This document shows, in pieces, positions 42,495-51,314 of a stretch of DNA of 64,000 nucleotides. The stretch is from NCBI RefSeq assembly GCF_963666145.1, contig NZ_OY762614.1:1846001-1910000 (forward strand). Reading direction: 5' to 3'. The notes beneath the pieces were generated by a model. That model was not told where the DNA came from, ran no database searches, and saw only the letters and a program-made list of their open reading frames with translations. The DNA is from an uncultured Desulfobacter sp. (lineage in GTDB: Bacteria > Desulfobacterota > Desulfobacteria > Desulfobacterales > Desulfobacteraceae). The translations under genes were made by a program, and so were the position numbers. Position 1 is the first letter of the stretch. Every line of letters starts with the position of its first letter.

Positions 42495-42521
42495 CCGGCC
42501 AGATACAATTAGTCTGGCCGG
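42495..42521. terminator. Hairpin between convergent genes
   Basis: CCGGCCAGA (42495-42503) and TCTGGCCGG (42513-42521) form a perfect 9-bp stem with a 9-nt loop between the DUF4198 gene and the convergent kinase gene. There is no long U-tract, so it may end both transcripts weakly. Confidence 0.5.
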
Positions 42522-42551
42522 ACAGGCTGTCAATAAAATTCATCGCTGAAA

Positions 42552-44882
42552 TTACTTAAGAAACGAAAACGCCATTGTTACCGTTGCCCCCTGATTCTGC
42601 CCCGGGCTTGTAAGGGTAAGCACCCCGTTATTGGCTTCCACAAAGCTTTTGCAATAATAAAGCCCAAACCCTGATGATCCTTTGGTGGAGATGCCGAACT
42701 CAAAAATACCTTTTAGATTATCCGCGTCCACACCACAGCCGGTATCCGCTATCGTTAGATAAATTTTCCGGTCCTCAAACCCGGTTGAAAGCGTAATCCG
42801 GTGGTCTACAATCTCCGGATTCTCCCCAATGGCGTCGCAGCTGTTTTTAATAAAATTGATTACCACCTGCATGAGCTTATTTTTCTCAATGGAAAAGAGG
42901 GGAAGCTCCGGTGCAAGCTTTTCCACCACACGGATATTGTTGGCGGAAATGGTGGCTTTTTGAATTTTCAGGGCATCTCTAACCAACTGATTGAGTCGCA
43001 CCTTTTCCTTCATTTCCCGGCTTCCCGGTGCATAGCTTCTCTGGAGGCTGAGCACTTCACTCACGTACTCAATGGCGGTGGTGGCGTTGCCCAGGATCCC
43101 GGCTGTTTTCTTTCGCTCATGTTCTAAATCATCTATCAACCGGCCCATATACGCTGCGACCTCAATTCCCCTGGGATGGTCATTGACGTAAGAGGTCAGA
43201 TCCTGCCTATTCACTGCCAGATCATTGTAGCATTGACGCAGGTAATGGCTCAGCTGTTGTATTTTGCTTTTTCTCAGGCGATCCAAGTTTACGCCCAGCG
43301 GTGTCACCGCATTTCCGATATTATGAAGAACCATGGCCGACAGCTGGGCTCTACCGGCATCCATGGCCTTATCCAGCAACTCTTTTTGAGCTTCTTCAAG
43401 TTCTTTTGTCCTTTTTCTAACAAGCGCTTCAAGGTTTTCCCGGTATTCAGCCAGTTCCGTCTCTGTCTTCTTTCTCTTCGTAATATCCCTGAGAATTCCT
43501 ATCGCGTTCCATTTTTCATCTATTTTTACCGCCGAAAGGGAAACTTCTACCGGTATGACCTCCCCGCTTTTTTTCCTGGCCAAACTTTCCAAGGTCTTTC
43601 CAACGACGCGTCCTTTTCCGGTTTGTTGAAAAATTGCAAAATTCTTTCTATAATTGTCATGGTATTTTTCAGGAACAACAATAAAATGGAAATTTTTGGA
43701 CATCATTTCATCTGCAGCATATCCCAGAATCTGCGTTGCGGCATCGTTCCAGAATGAGACAAGACCGTCGTTATCGATCATAATGATGGCATCCTGGGCA
43801 GCCACCCCTATGCTTCTAAACTTTTCTTCACTCTCTCTAAGGCTTTGCCCAAGCGACTTACTTATAATAATTTCTTGTTTCAGCTGTTTTTCAACCCTTT
43901 TTCTTGCATTAAGATCCCCAAGCAGTTTTGTCTGATTCTCTTCAAGCTGCCGGTTGATCAGCTGATTCCTCCTGTTTATCTGTGTAAACAAAAATATCAG
44001 TGCACTGATAAGACAGCCGGAGATCACCACCGTAATGACAATAATCTGACCCAGGCTGGACAGTAACGTAATTTTGTCCATTGAAAAAATTATGCCGTAT
44101 TGCTTTGACATCAGGGTGATGGGATAATAGGCGGTGATCAGTTTTACCTGTTTGCCGCCGAACTGGATCGTGTTCTCACAGGTTCCCTGGAACCCCTCGT
44201 TTATCTCTGCTAAAACAGGCTGAAAATCGGCTTTTTTAAATTTAGAGGCATCAATATCAATCCCGGACACTGACTCTGAATAATCCGCATAGATCAGGAA
44301 TGTCTCAGAACCGGTAAGAAATCGCCAGGATGCCTTTCCCAGGTGAAATCCTTTAAAAAGTTCTTTTGTGTACATCTTCAGGTCCAATACTGCTTTGATG
44401 CCTAATGCACTGTATAGACCGGTAGGGTTATCCGTATCAGCGGTAACAATTAGCTGGGCCGTCGATGCATCAAATGTGCTTCCATTTAAATTTTCATCTT
44501 CTGCGGTACCGTCCACAGGTTCAAAATGAAAATGATTTTCAGGTGTTTTCCAGGTCGAGACAATTTGCTTATCGTTGAAAAAAACAAGCTTTTTTACCAG
44601 CCCCTGGTTTCTGAAAAAAAACTGTTTCAGTCTGCGGATGGTTTCGGTATCGATTTTATTGGAAAGAATCCGGTTAATGAACGGTTCGCTGTTTAAAATG
44701 GAGAGTTCATTCTCAAACGCATTAAAATCAGAAGCCATATTTATTCCGGAGATTTGGGCCACTTTTAACATCTGGTCCATTTTTCCCCGAAGAAAATTAT
44801 CCAGAAAAACAGAATACTGATAGGCACTGATACATACCAGGGTTATCAGGCTGCAAAAAAAAATAATATAATTTTTTTTCAT
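42552..44882 (-). CDS. Membrane histidine kinase: double-Cache-like sensor, PAS, kinase core
   Basis: A 776-residue sensor kinase. One helix at the N-terminus (IIFFCSLITLVCISAYQYSV) and a second at ~280-300 flank a ~250-residue periplasmic sensor domain of Cache type. A short coiled coil follows, then a PAS domain (~355-475), a second coiled coil, and a kinase core with HATPase motifs (NSCDAIG as N-box, DTGCGVD, GFGLYYCKSF). The phospho-acceptor helix is unusual: H520 lies in MVLHNIGNAVTPLGVNL instead of the usual A-H-E-I-R-N-P. It is the last of three signalling genes on this strand, with its start 7 bp after the stop of the Cache lipoprotein gene. No response regulator is downstream. Confidence 0.88.
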   Translation of the reverse strand: MKKNYIIFFCSLITLVCISAYQYSVFLDNFLRGKMDQMLKVAQISGINMASDFNAFENELSILNSEPFINRILSNKIDTETIRRLKQFFFRNQGLVKKLVFFNDKQIVSTWKTPENHFHFEPVDGTAEDENLNGSTFDASTAQLIVTADTDNPTGLYSALGIKAVLDLKMYTKELFKGFHLGKASWRFLTGSETFLIYADYSESVSGIDIDASKFKKADFQPVLAEINEGFQGTCENTIQFGGKQVKLITAYYPITLMSKQYGIIFSMDKITLLSSLGQIIVITVVISGCLISALIFLFTQINRRNQLINRQLEENQTKLLGDLNARKRVEKQLKQEIIISKSLGQSLRESEEKFRSIGVAAQDAIIMIDNDGLVSFWNDAATQILGYAADEMMSKNFHFIVVPEKYHDNYRKNFAIFQQTGKGRVVGKTLESLARKKSGEVIPVEVSLSAVKIDEKWNAIGILRDITKRKKTETELAEYRENLEALVRKRTKELEEAQKELLDKAMDAGRAQLSAMVLHNIGNAVTPLGVNLDRLRKSKIQQLSHYLRQCYNDLAVNRQDLTSYVNDHPRGIEVAAYMGRLIDDLEHERKKTAGILGNATTAIEYVSEVLSLQRSYAPGSREMKEKVRLNQLVRDALKIQKATISANNIRVVEKLAPELPLFSIEKNKLMQVVINFIKNSCDAIGENPEIVDHRITLSTGFEDRKIYLTIADTGCGVDADNLKGIFEFGISTKGSSGFGLYYCKSFVEANNGVLTLTSPGQNQGATVTMAFSFLK

Positions 44883-44889
44883 GGACAGA

Positions 44890-45888
44890 TCACAGTTCCA
44901 ATATACTTACAAGTGCCCAGCTCAAATCATCCATGGCAACCGATACCGCCATGTAATTTTTTTTATCAATGGAGAACGCATACGTTTTCTTTTGGCCGGT
45001 GATGATGGATTCGGCCATTTCCCGTATTGTCCGGTCCTTGCTTTTCAGCAGGTTGTAATCATTTTTACGGTACTTATCACTTTTGATGGTTTCAAGATAT
45101 TCATGATTTTCCAGCGGAGGAAGGCAGAGCAGATGAACCAGTTTATGGTTGACGGCCACCAGTACCCCGGTTTTATCAAGAATGAAAACAGACGAATGAC
45201 CGTCCAGATATTTATCAATGATTTTGTTCACCGTCACATCCATGCCCGGTACGCCAACCAATCGGTCGTTGTAGTACACAGGGGCGATGGCGGATATCAT
45301 CCATCCCCGGCCGGCAGGATCCACATAAGGCTCATCCACCCAGACGACTTTTTTATCGGGGTTGTGTTTCTGATCGGCAAGGTAATAGAAATTAAAAGCA
45401 GGGATATCCATTCCCGGTTCATACTGGGAAAGCACATCAAAAAAAGGATAGATGCGATTATATGAATATTCGTCGTTATAATAGACCTGGACGACACTGG
45501 GCAACTCCTTGATGATCTTCTTGAACGGTTCATCAAGGGGGGAGGTGAACGCAACAATCCGCTTGATCCTGTCGTCCACGGGAATGACACCAGAGACAAA
45601 TACGGCAGACCCACCATCATCTTCAAGTTTGTATAACACCCCCTGGGGGCTCAAATCGTATTTTTCCCTGTGGGCGTTATACTCATAATTATCTTGGTTT
45701 TCATAAAGCACCACGATTTGGTCTGCCAGGGCTTTGATTCTGTTTTTGATAGTCAAAAAATCGTTGCTGATCTGCCGGGTGATAATTTTCAGGCTGTTTC
45801 TTTCCTCCTGAACCATTTTTTCCTTATCCGGCCCGCAGGAACACATCAGCACCAGACATATGATCAGGGAAATCATTTTTTTTTTCAT
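44890..45888 (-). CDS. Cache-domain lipoprotein (sensor/ligand-binding)
   Basis: A 332-residue exported lipoprotein: MISLIICLVLMCSCGPDKEK carries a lipobox ending in cysteine, so it should be anchored in a membrane. The rest resembles a double-Cache ligand-binding domain (VVWVDEPYVDPAGRGWMISAIAPVYYNDRLVGVPGMDVTVNKI is the typical Cache core with W-x-x-P-Y-x-D). It has no transmembrane helix beyond the lipid anchor and no signalling domain, so it needs a partner, presumably one of the two kinases around it. The start is the ATG at 45888 after GGAGAGAACCC. A free-standing Cache lipoprotein between two kinases is uncommon. Confidence 0.83.
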   Translation of the reverse strand: MKKKMISLIICLVLMCSCGPDKEKMVQEERNSLKIITRQISNDFLTIKNRIKALADQIVVLYENQDNYEYNAHREKYDLSPQGVLYKLEDDGGSAVFVSGVIPVDDRIKRIVAFTSPLDEPFKKIIKELPSVVQVYYNDEYSYNRIYPFFDVLSQYEPGMDIPAFNFYYLADQKHNPDKKVVWVDEPYVDPAGRGWMISAIAPVYYNDRLVGVPGMDVTVNKIIDKYLDGHSSVFILDKTGVLVAVNHKLVHLLCLPPLENHEYLETIKSDKYRKNDYNLLKSKDRTIREMAESIITGQKKTYAFSIDKKNYMAVSVAMDDLSWALVSILEL

Positions 45889-45922
45889 GGGTTCTCTCCA
45901 CATAAAAGTTGATTAAAGCAAT

Positions 45923-47422
45923 TCAGGTCGGCCCTGGGTCCAGCGCGCTGTTTTTCATTTTTACGGGAAACAAAAGTTTAAACTGACTGCCCTGCCCCAG
46001 CTGACTGGAGACATCAATACGCCCCCCGTGGAATGTAATTATTTCATACACAATACTGAGTCCAAGACCGGTTCCGGTTCCCACCGGTTTGGTGGTGAAA
46101 AAAGGATCAAACAGTTTCTTTAAATTTTCCTGGGGGATGCCGCATCCGGTGTCCGAAACAACGATCTCAACAAAGCGGTCTTCAACTCTTCTGCCGGTTT
46201 GAACAAATCGGGTGGACAATTCTATTGTACCGGGGCCTTCGATGGCTTGAATCGCATTGATCAAAATATTCATAAGAACCTGACTGATCTTTTGAGGATA
46301 GCATTCAATCCGAGGAATATCACCAAAGTGTTTCGTTACCGTCGTACCTTTCTTGATCTGGGTTTTCAGCATTTTCAACGTATTATCCAACGCATCGTTG
46401 AGATTAAGCTCGTTTTGTTTGGCATCATCCACCCGGGAAAAAGTCCTTAAATCCTGGACAATTTCTCTGATTTTATTTACGCCGTATAGAGAGTCGGCGA
46501 TAAGATCGCCCATATCTGATAAAATGAAATCAATGTCTTTTTCTTTTTTTTCGGCGGTCAAGTCATTTAACAGTTGGGCGGCCTTCGGATCCGTCGATAA
46601 CCCAAGATATGTCGCAAGATTCTCATATTTTCCCATTAATGAAACAATCTGTGTAAAATATTTTTTGCTGGTGTCCAGATTGGTTCTTACATAAGATAGA
46701 GGATTATTAATTTCATGGGCCACGCCTGCAGCAAGCAGTCCGATGGACGCCATTTTTTCTGCCTGAACAATTATTGAGGCCTGGTCATGGACTTTCTGCT
46801 CCAATCCCCGGTTGACCTGTGTAAGCTCTTTATTGGATTGTTCTAACGCACGTTGAAGCTCGATTTTTTTTTGCTCCAGGCTCCAGGTATGGGTGAGCGC
46901 CCGGGCAAATTGCAGAATTTCTTCGTAATTAAACGGTTTCCTCAGATAAAAGAGGTCATCCCGACCGGTCACAGCAATGATGTCCTCGGGGGCGTATTCA
47001 CTGTATGCCGTCACAATGACGATTTTAATGCGCGGATCAAGGGCCCATATTTTCCCTGCTGTTTCAGCCCCATTAAGGCCCGGCATTTTCATATCGATGA
47101 ACGCCACAGCAAAGGGATTTTTTTCCTGAAGTGAAGTTTCAACAAATGCAATTCCCCGGCGCCCCTGATCTGCCAGGGTTAATTCATATCCATAGGGCTT
47201 TTCTGGGTCCAAAGAAGCAGATAAAGAGAGATCCTGCCCATCAGACGATTCCATGGCATTGGAAAAAAACTCTGGGGCACCGTCATCGTCTCCGGGCATA
47301 TCAAAAAGAGCCCGGCCCATGAAGAGGCTGTCCGGCTCATTTTCCGGCAATAGTATACTTTGATACGTCTCCCGGATGGTTTCATCGTCGTCAATGACCA
47401 GTATTCTTTTATTCTCTTTCAT
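45923..47422 (-). CDS. Response regulator-histidine kinase with N-terminal receiver
   Basis: A 499-residue soluble kinase. The N-terminal receiver has the acidic pocket (VIDDDE, residues 9-14) and phospho-acceptor D110 (AFIDMKMPG), T138-like VTAYS and K162-like RKPFNYEE. D110 is ~55 residues later than normal because of an insertion (about 30-90, FMGRALFDMPGDDDGAPEFF...) between the first strand and helix and the catalytic strand. Then a coiled coil (~185-225), the phospho-acceptor H236 (GVAHEINNPLSYV) and a HATPase with DTGCGIP and GTGTGLGLS. It is probably fed by, or feeds, the Cache lipoprotein and second kinase downstream on the same strand. It is the first gene of that three-gene set. 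Confidence 0.88.
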   Translation of the reverse strand: MKENKRILVIDDDETIRETYQSILLPENEPDSLFMGRALFDMPGDDDGAPEFFSNAMESSDGQDLSLSASLDPEKPYGYELTLADQGRRGIAFVETSLQEKNPFAVAFIDMKMPGLNGAETAGKIWALDPRIKIVIVTAYSEYAPEDIIAVTGRDDLFYLRKPFNYEEILQFARALTHTWSLEQKKIELQRALEQSNKELTQVNRGLEQKVHDQASIIVQAEKMASIGLLAAGVAHEINNPLSYVRTNLDTSKKYFTQIVSLMGKYENLATYLGLSTDPKAAQLLNDLTAEKKEKDIDFILSDMGDLIADSLYGVNKIREIVQDLRTFSRVDDAKQNELNLNDALDNTLKMLKTQIKKGTTVTKHFGDIPRIECYPQKISQVLMNILINAIQAIEGPGTIELSTRFVQTGRRVEDRFVEIVVSDTGCGIPQENLKKLFDPFFTTKPVGTGTGLGLSIVYEIITFHGGRIDVSSQLGQGSQFKLLFPVKMKNSALDPGPT

Positions 47423-47692
47423 TGTCCATCTCTTTCAAAAGGTATTCGGTATTGCGATATTTGATTTCATTAATGCAATAACAGTCATGGGCTGATATAG
47501 GTTCATCAACATGTAAGCGCATCCCACAACAAAACATGAAAGTAATTTAAGAAGTTATCTGAACTCTGATATAAAAAGATTTAACCATAATTTTGACGAG
47601 TTGAAAAGAGATGGCACTATGTTATGGGCTCAAAGTGTTTTCCTGCACTATCCTGCGCGCAGATATGATGGCATCAAATATTTTCAAATAGT

Positions 47693-49768
47693 TCAAAAAC
47701 GGTAGGTCATCTGAAGGCCGACAGATCCCGGATCACTGTATATGGTGTAATAACCGCCATAGTAACCATAAGAATCGTATTTTTTATCAAAAATATTTTT
47801 GCCGTAGAGATAGATATCAAAATGCTCTGCCTCATATCCGATTTTGGCGTTTACGATTTGATAGGCATCTCGTTTGTATTTGTTGGCTTTATCAAAGTAC
47901 ATGTCACCATAACCGATCAAATCCGTCCGGGCATAAAAGCCGTTTTTCCAGCGATATTGGGCACCGAGATTAAATGTGTACTCCGGGCTGTAGGTACTTT
48001 TGTTTCCCTGGTAATCTCCGGCGGTATCCTTGAAATCGTCAAATTCAATGTGAGTATAGCCGAAACCGACCGTCATGGTCAGGCCGGCGGTTATTTTTGC
48101 CGTAACCTCCAGCTCAATACCCTTACCGGTTGCTTCGGCTGCGTTTGTTACATAAGATTCAAGGGATGAAACGTTTTCCGATACCTGCATATCGGAAATA
48201 TCCATCAGGTAAATACTTGCATTGACGATCAATCTGTTATTGAAAAAGGTGTTTTTAACGCCAACTTCATAAGACCACAACTCCTCTTCATCAAAGGTGT
48301 AGTATTGCGAATCTGTGGCTTGAAAATTAAATCCGCCGGCGCGATATCCTTTGGATACGCTCAGGTACGTCATGGTCCCCTGCAAGGGACGGTATTCCAA
48401 GGCAAACTTGGGAGTTATGGCCGCCCATGAATCATCGGCATCTTTTCCATTGGTATGATCTTGAAACTCTTTTTGTGTTGTCTCGTAACGCAGACCGCCC
48501 ACAAGGCTGAAATATTCGGCCAGCGGATAGGTCAGATTGGTAAAGACAGCATAGGTATTTCCATCGATATCCCTGTCATTGGCACTGACGATACTGCCAT
48601 AATCCGTTTTAAAGTCATAGTTCATCTCCTCTTTATCGCCATAGACGCCCGCAATCCACTTCACGCCGACCTTGGCATAGCTCAAACGAAGTTCCTGGGA
48701 GAATGTAGAAAGCTGGTTGTCTTTATTTGTATGCATCAAGGTGGCGCTGCTGCAATCGAAGTCATTGACGGCCTCATCATCATAAACCCTTCTGGAGGTC
48801 ACTGCGGTCAATTCAAATGCATCGTTGATCTCATAATTGATTTTAAGGGATTGGGATTGTTCAGACGCATTGTTTTCACTTTGCAAATTAGAAGAGACCT
48901 CGCGATACCTGGGTGCGGGCAATTCGTATGACTGCGCCCCATATTCCCCCAGGTTCATATGTGCCCCACCGCCGTCATATTCGAGTTGTGTTGAAATAAA
49001 AGAGACTTCCAGTTGATCTGTCGGAGTCCAGCGCAGATGCGCCCTGCCAAACCAGTGTTCTCTATCGTCAGGGGACGCTCCGGTTACCGTGTTTTTCATG
49101 ATACCGTCTTTTTGGGAAAACTTTCCGGCAATCCCGACAAATAACGTATCTGCTTGAATGGGGCCGCTAAAGTTGATGCTATAAGTTTGTGTTAAGCGGT
49201 TGTCGTTTTCCGAAGAGAGCCATGTGCCGATATCGGCGGACAGGCTCGTCCTAAAATTATTGTCCGGCGGCCGGGTAATGATATTGATGACACCGGCTTC
49301 CGTATTTTTTCCATACAAAGTTCCCTGGGGACCTCTAAGCACCTCCACCCGTTCAATATCAAGAAATGTATTCTCAAATCCAAGGATCGACTGAACCGGA
49401 ACACCGTCTATAAAAAGTCCGGTGGAAAGCGTCATTGTTTCAAAGGGCGCATGAACACCTCTCATGGATGGTGTATTCATGCCGGCTCCGCCTTCGTTAA
49501 AGATCATTAAACTGGGGACAAGATCAGACAGATCAGACAAGGATTCAATTTTCGCATCCTCAATTCCCTGGGTTGAGAATGCGGTAATCCCCATGGATAC
49601 CTCCTGGATATTTTCCTCCTGCTTTTGGGCAGTGACGGTTATCGTCTCCAGTGTTTTCGACTTGTCGGACTGATTGTCAACGTTTTGGCCGGCCATGGCT
49701 GAGAGATGGGCTGAAAACAGCAGAATCGCTGTGCCCAAAAAGATCATTGGTCTTAAAAACAAGTTCAT
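47693..49768 (-). CDS. TonB-dependent outer membrane receptor (third FyuA-like)
   Basis: A ~691-residue receptor. Signal peptide (MNLFLRPMIFLGTAILLFSAHLSAMA), TonB-box-like ETITVTAQKQEENIQEV, plug domain with DIERVEVLRGPQGTLYGKNTEAGVINIIT, C-terminal YRF. The frame is open to 49945, but the ATG at 49768 with AAGGAAGGTGAA is the true start. It belongs to the same branch as the receptors at 21325 and 31535 but is clearly more distant. It is divergently organised relative to nothing; the AraC regulator at 51000 lies upstream on the same strand, 215 bp away, a typical receptor-regulator arrangement for siderophore systems. No copy of the paired operator is present here. Confidence 0.93.
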   Translation of the reverse strand: MNLFLRPMIFLGTAILLFSAHLSAMAGQNVDNQSDKSKTLETITVTAQKQEENIQEVSMGITAFSTQGIEDAKIESLSDLSDLVPSLMIFNEGGAGMNTPSMRGVHAPFETMTLSTGLFIDGVPVQSILGFENTFLDIERVEVLRGPQGTLYGKNTEAGVINIITRPPDNNFRTSLSADIGTWLSSENDNRLTQTYSINFSGPIQADTLFVGIAGKFSQKDGIMKNTVTGASPDDREHWFGRAHLRWTPTDQLEVSFISTQLEYDGGGAHMNLGEYGAQSYELPAPRYREVSSNLQSENNASEQSQSLKINYEINDAFELTAVTSRRVYDDEAVNDFDCSSATLMHTNKDNQLSTFSQELRLSYAKVGVKWIAGVYGDKEEMNYDFKTDYGSIVSANDRDIDGNTYAVFTNLTYPLAEYFSLVGGLRYETTQKEFQDHTNGKDADDSWAAITPKFALEYRPLQGTMTYLSVSKGYRAGGFNFQATDSQYYTFDEEELWSYEVGVKNTFFNNRLIVNASIYLMDISDMQVSENVSSLESYVTNAAEATGKGIELEVTAKITAGLTMTVGFGYTHIEFDDFKDTAGDYQGNKSTYSPEYTFNLGAQYRWKNGFYARTDLIGYGDMYFDKANKYKRDAYQIVNAKIGYEAEHFDIYLYGKNIFDKKYDSYGYYGGYYTIYSDPGSVGLQMTYRF

Positions 49769-49983
49769 TTCACCTTCCTTTTTGGTATCTATTATTGCGT
49801 TTTCATCTGGCGGGCATGAAAAATCCCAGGGCGTGCCTCGTGATATATATCTTTTCCAGTTCAACAGATCCTTTGAAGCAAAAAACAAAACAAATCGCTC
49901 ACATACCCAAACAAACCATTCGACCCCAAACGCAGCCGGACTCAAAGGCCCTAAATTTACATCATCCCATGATGATGGATGTC

Positions 49984-51000
49984 TTATGTTTGAAAATTAT
50001 AGCCATGGGCACGACAGACCGAATTTCCACCTTTTTTAAGAACGCCGGGATTGATGCTGAACTGCTTTTTAAAGGCCCTTGAAAAATGACTTACATTAAT
50101 ATAGCCGACGGCATTGGCAGCTTCGGACACGGAATGGTTTTTCTCCCTGATCAGGGCCCAGGCCTGTTCCATTCTCAATTTTTGAACAAAGGTAAAAATG
50201 GTTGTATTAAAGGTCCGTTTAAACTCTTTTTTCAAGGTAAATTCATTGAGACCGCAGCGTCTGGCCAGTACAGGGATGGTCGGAGGATCAAGAAAATCTT
50301 GCGTTAAAATAGACTTTGCGTGGACCAGCTGATCTCTAATGTCAGGCCCTAAAGAAGGGGGATTATCCTTTCCGACATTTTGACAGAACAATTCCACCTG
50401 GCGGGACAAAAGTATCATAGCCCGGCTCTGATAAAACAACTCAAGGGCCGGTCCATTCAGTGGTGGCGGAGTCAAGACTTCCAGAGCTGTTTTTCTTAAT
50501 TCCGGGTCCAGGGGATGAGATAAAAATTCCTTCCCACGAAAAAAACGTATCTGTTTTCGCCCGGCAACATCCTCAATGAGATGGTCCGGAAGGTAACGGT
50601 GTAAAAGGCGGGGGTCAATCATCAACTCCACACAACGCACCGGAAGAGAAGGATCAATGGTCATGCAGCCCCATGTTTTTTGAAGGGCGCCGATGGTATT
50701 CGTGTTGGGCCCCACATGGTGATCTTTTTGCTTAGAACCGCCTGGGCTTGAAAATGTACTGGAAAAGCGCCCTGAGAGGGTCAGGCAGAAGGTAACAGGG
50801 GCATTGCCTACCCTGAAATCTATACGGGGATAGTTCGTGGCAGGGCCGGTCATTATGCACAAATAAAGCCCGGGGGCCACCGGTAAAATTTCCGGTAAAA
50901 ACGCCATGGCGTCAGCCCCTTTTATTTCAAAAAAAAATTTGCCCAACTGACCGGCACCAGGATAGATAAAATCAGATCTCATCTGAATACAGGCGGTCAT
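49984..51000 (-). CDS. AraC-family regulator (PchR/YbtA-like)
   Basis: A 338-residue transcription factor. The C-terminal ~100 residues hold the two helix-turn-helix units of AraC proteins: PTIPVLARRCGLNEFTLKKEFKRTFNTTIFTF and SVSEAANAVGYINVSHFSRAFKKQFSINPG. The first unit, with L-N-E-F-x-L-K-K-x-F-K, is typical of siderophore-responsive regulators such as PchR and YbtA. The N-terminal ~220 residues are the ligand/dimer part. The start follows AAGGAAGGCCAGTTT. Such regulators bind tandem repeats and activate receptor genes when the ferric siderophore is present, in iron-limited cells. It is the only AraC protein in the window, and thus the first candidate for the paired operators at 21-37 kb, though none lies next to it. 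Confidence 0.88.
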   Translation of the reverse strand: MTACIQMRSDFIYPGAGQLGKFFFEIKGADAMAFLPEILPVAPGLYLCIMTGPATNYPRIDFRVGNAPVTFCLTLSGRFSSTFSSPGGSKQKDHHVGPNTNTIGALQKTWGCMTIDPSLPVRCVELMIDPRLLHRYLPDHLIEDVAGRKQIRFFRGKEFLSHPLDPELRKTALEVLTPPPLNGPALELFYQSRAMILLSRQVELFCQNVGKDNPPSLGPDIRDQLVHAKSILTQDFLDPPTIPVLARRCGLNEFTLKKEFKRTFNTTIFTFVQKLRMEQAWALIREKNHSVSEAANAVGYINVSHFSRAFKKQFSINPGVLKKGGNSVCRAHGYNFQT

Positions 51001-51058
51001 AAACTGGCCTTCCTTAAATCATATAGGTTATGTTCCCGTCGAAATCCGTCATGTGTCA

Positions 51059-51068
51059 ACTAAGTAAT
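51059..51068 (-). promoter_or_regulatory. ACTAAGTAAT box beside the araC-type promoter
   Basis: ACTAAGTAAT is the exact inverted repeat of ATTACTTAGT at 51167-51176. On the minus strand a TTGACA (51054-51059) abuts this box and could be the -35 of the AraC-type gene, so a protein bound here would act on that promoter. Confidence 0.5.
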
Positions 51069-51099
51069 ATCAAAAAATATACATATAGCAACAATAAGT

Positions 51100-51129
51100 T
51101 TGCTTCAACTAAAAATAGCACGCTATAAT
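51100..51129 (+). promoter_or_regulatory. Candidate promoter P1 of the Cys-rich protein gene
   Basis: TTGCTT (51100-51105), 18-bp spacer, TATAAT (51124-51129). The -10 is perfect. The spacer contains the palindrome ATAGCACGCTAT. Confidence 0.5.
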
Positions 51130-51141
51130 TTAAAATAGTGC

Positions 51142-51176
51142 TTGACAGGAACAATGTATTTAACTAATTACTTAGT
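51142..51176 (+). promoter_or_regulatory. Candidate promoter P2 with overlapping ATTACTTAGT box
   Basis: TTGACA (51142-51147), 17-bp spacer, TAATTA (51165-51170). The -10 overlaps the box ATTACTTAGT (51167-51176), which is the inverted copy of 51059-51068. A bound regulator would block this promoter. The leader to the start codon would be about 140 nt; nothing else was recognised in it. Confidence 0.5.
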
Positions 51177-51314
51177 CAAGTCTAACTTTCTATCATGATA
51201 AAACAATCAACTAAACCTATTTAATTCAACGCAAAAATCAAGGAAGCTGAATCGATTAACTCCGTACAGGACAAAAATAATAGTTCACCGTAATACTATG
51301 GAAGGAGGTAATAA

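Noticed and set aside
47423..47692. Possible sigma-54 promoter at TGGCACTATGTTATGGGC (about 47612-47630)
   Set aside because: The GG to GC spacing is not 10 bp and the element does not point at a gene start at a sensible distance; the gap otherwise holds no gene.
49769..49983. A fifth copy of the paired operator upstream of the TonB receptor at 47693-49768
   Set aside because: TTTGGG-type repeats are present, but the spacing is 18-19 bp, the CCCGATC core is missing and no TGTTAG follows at the right distance.
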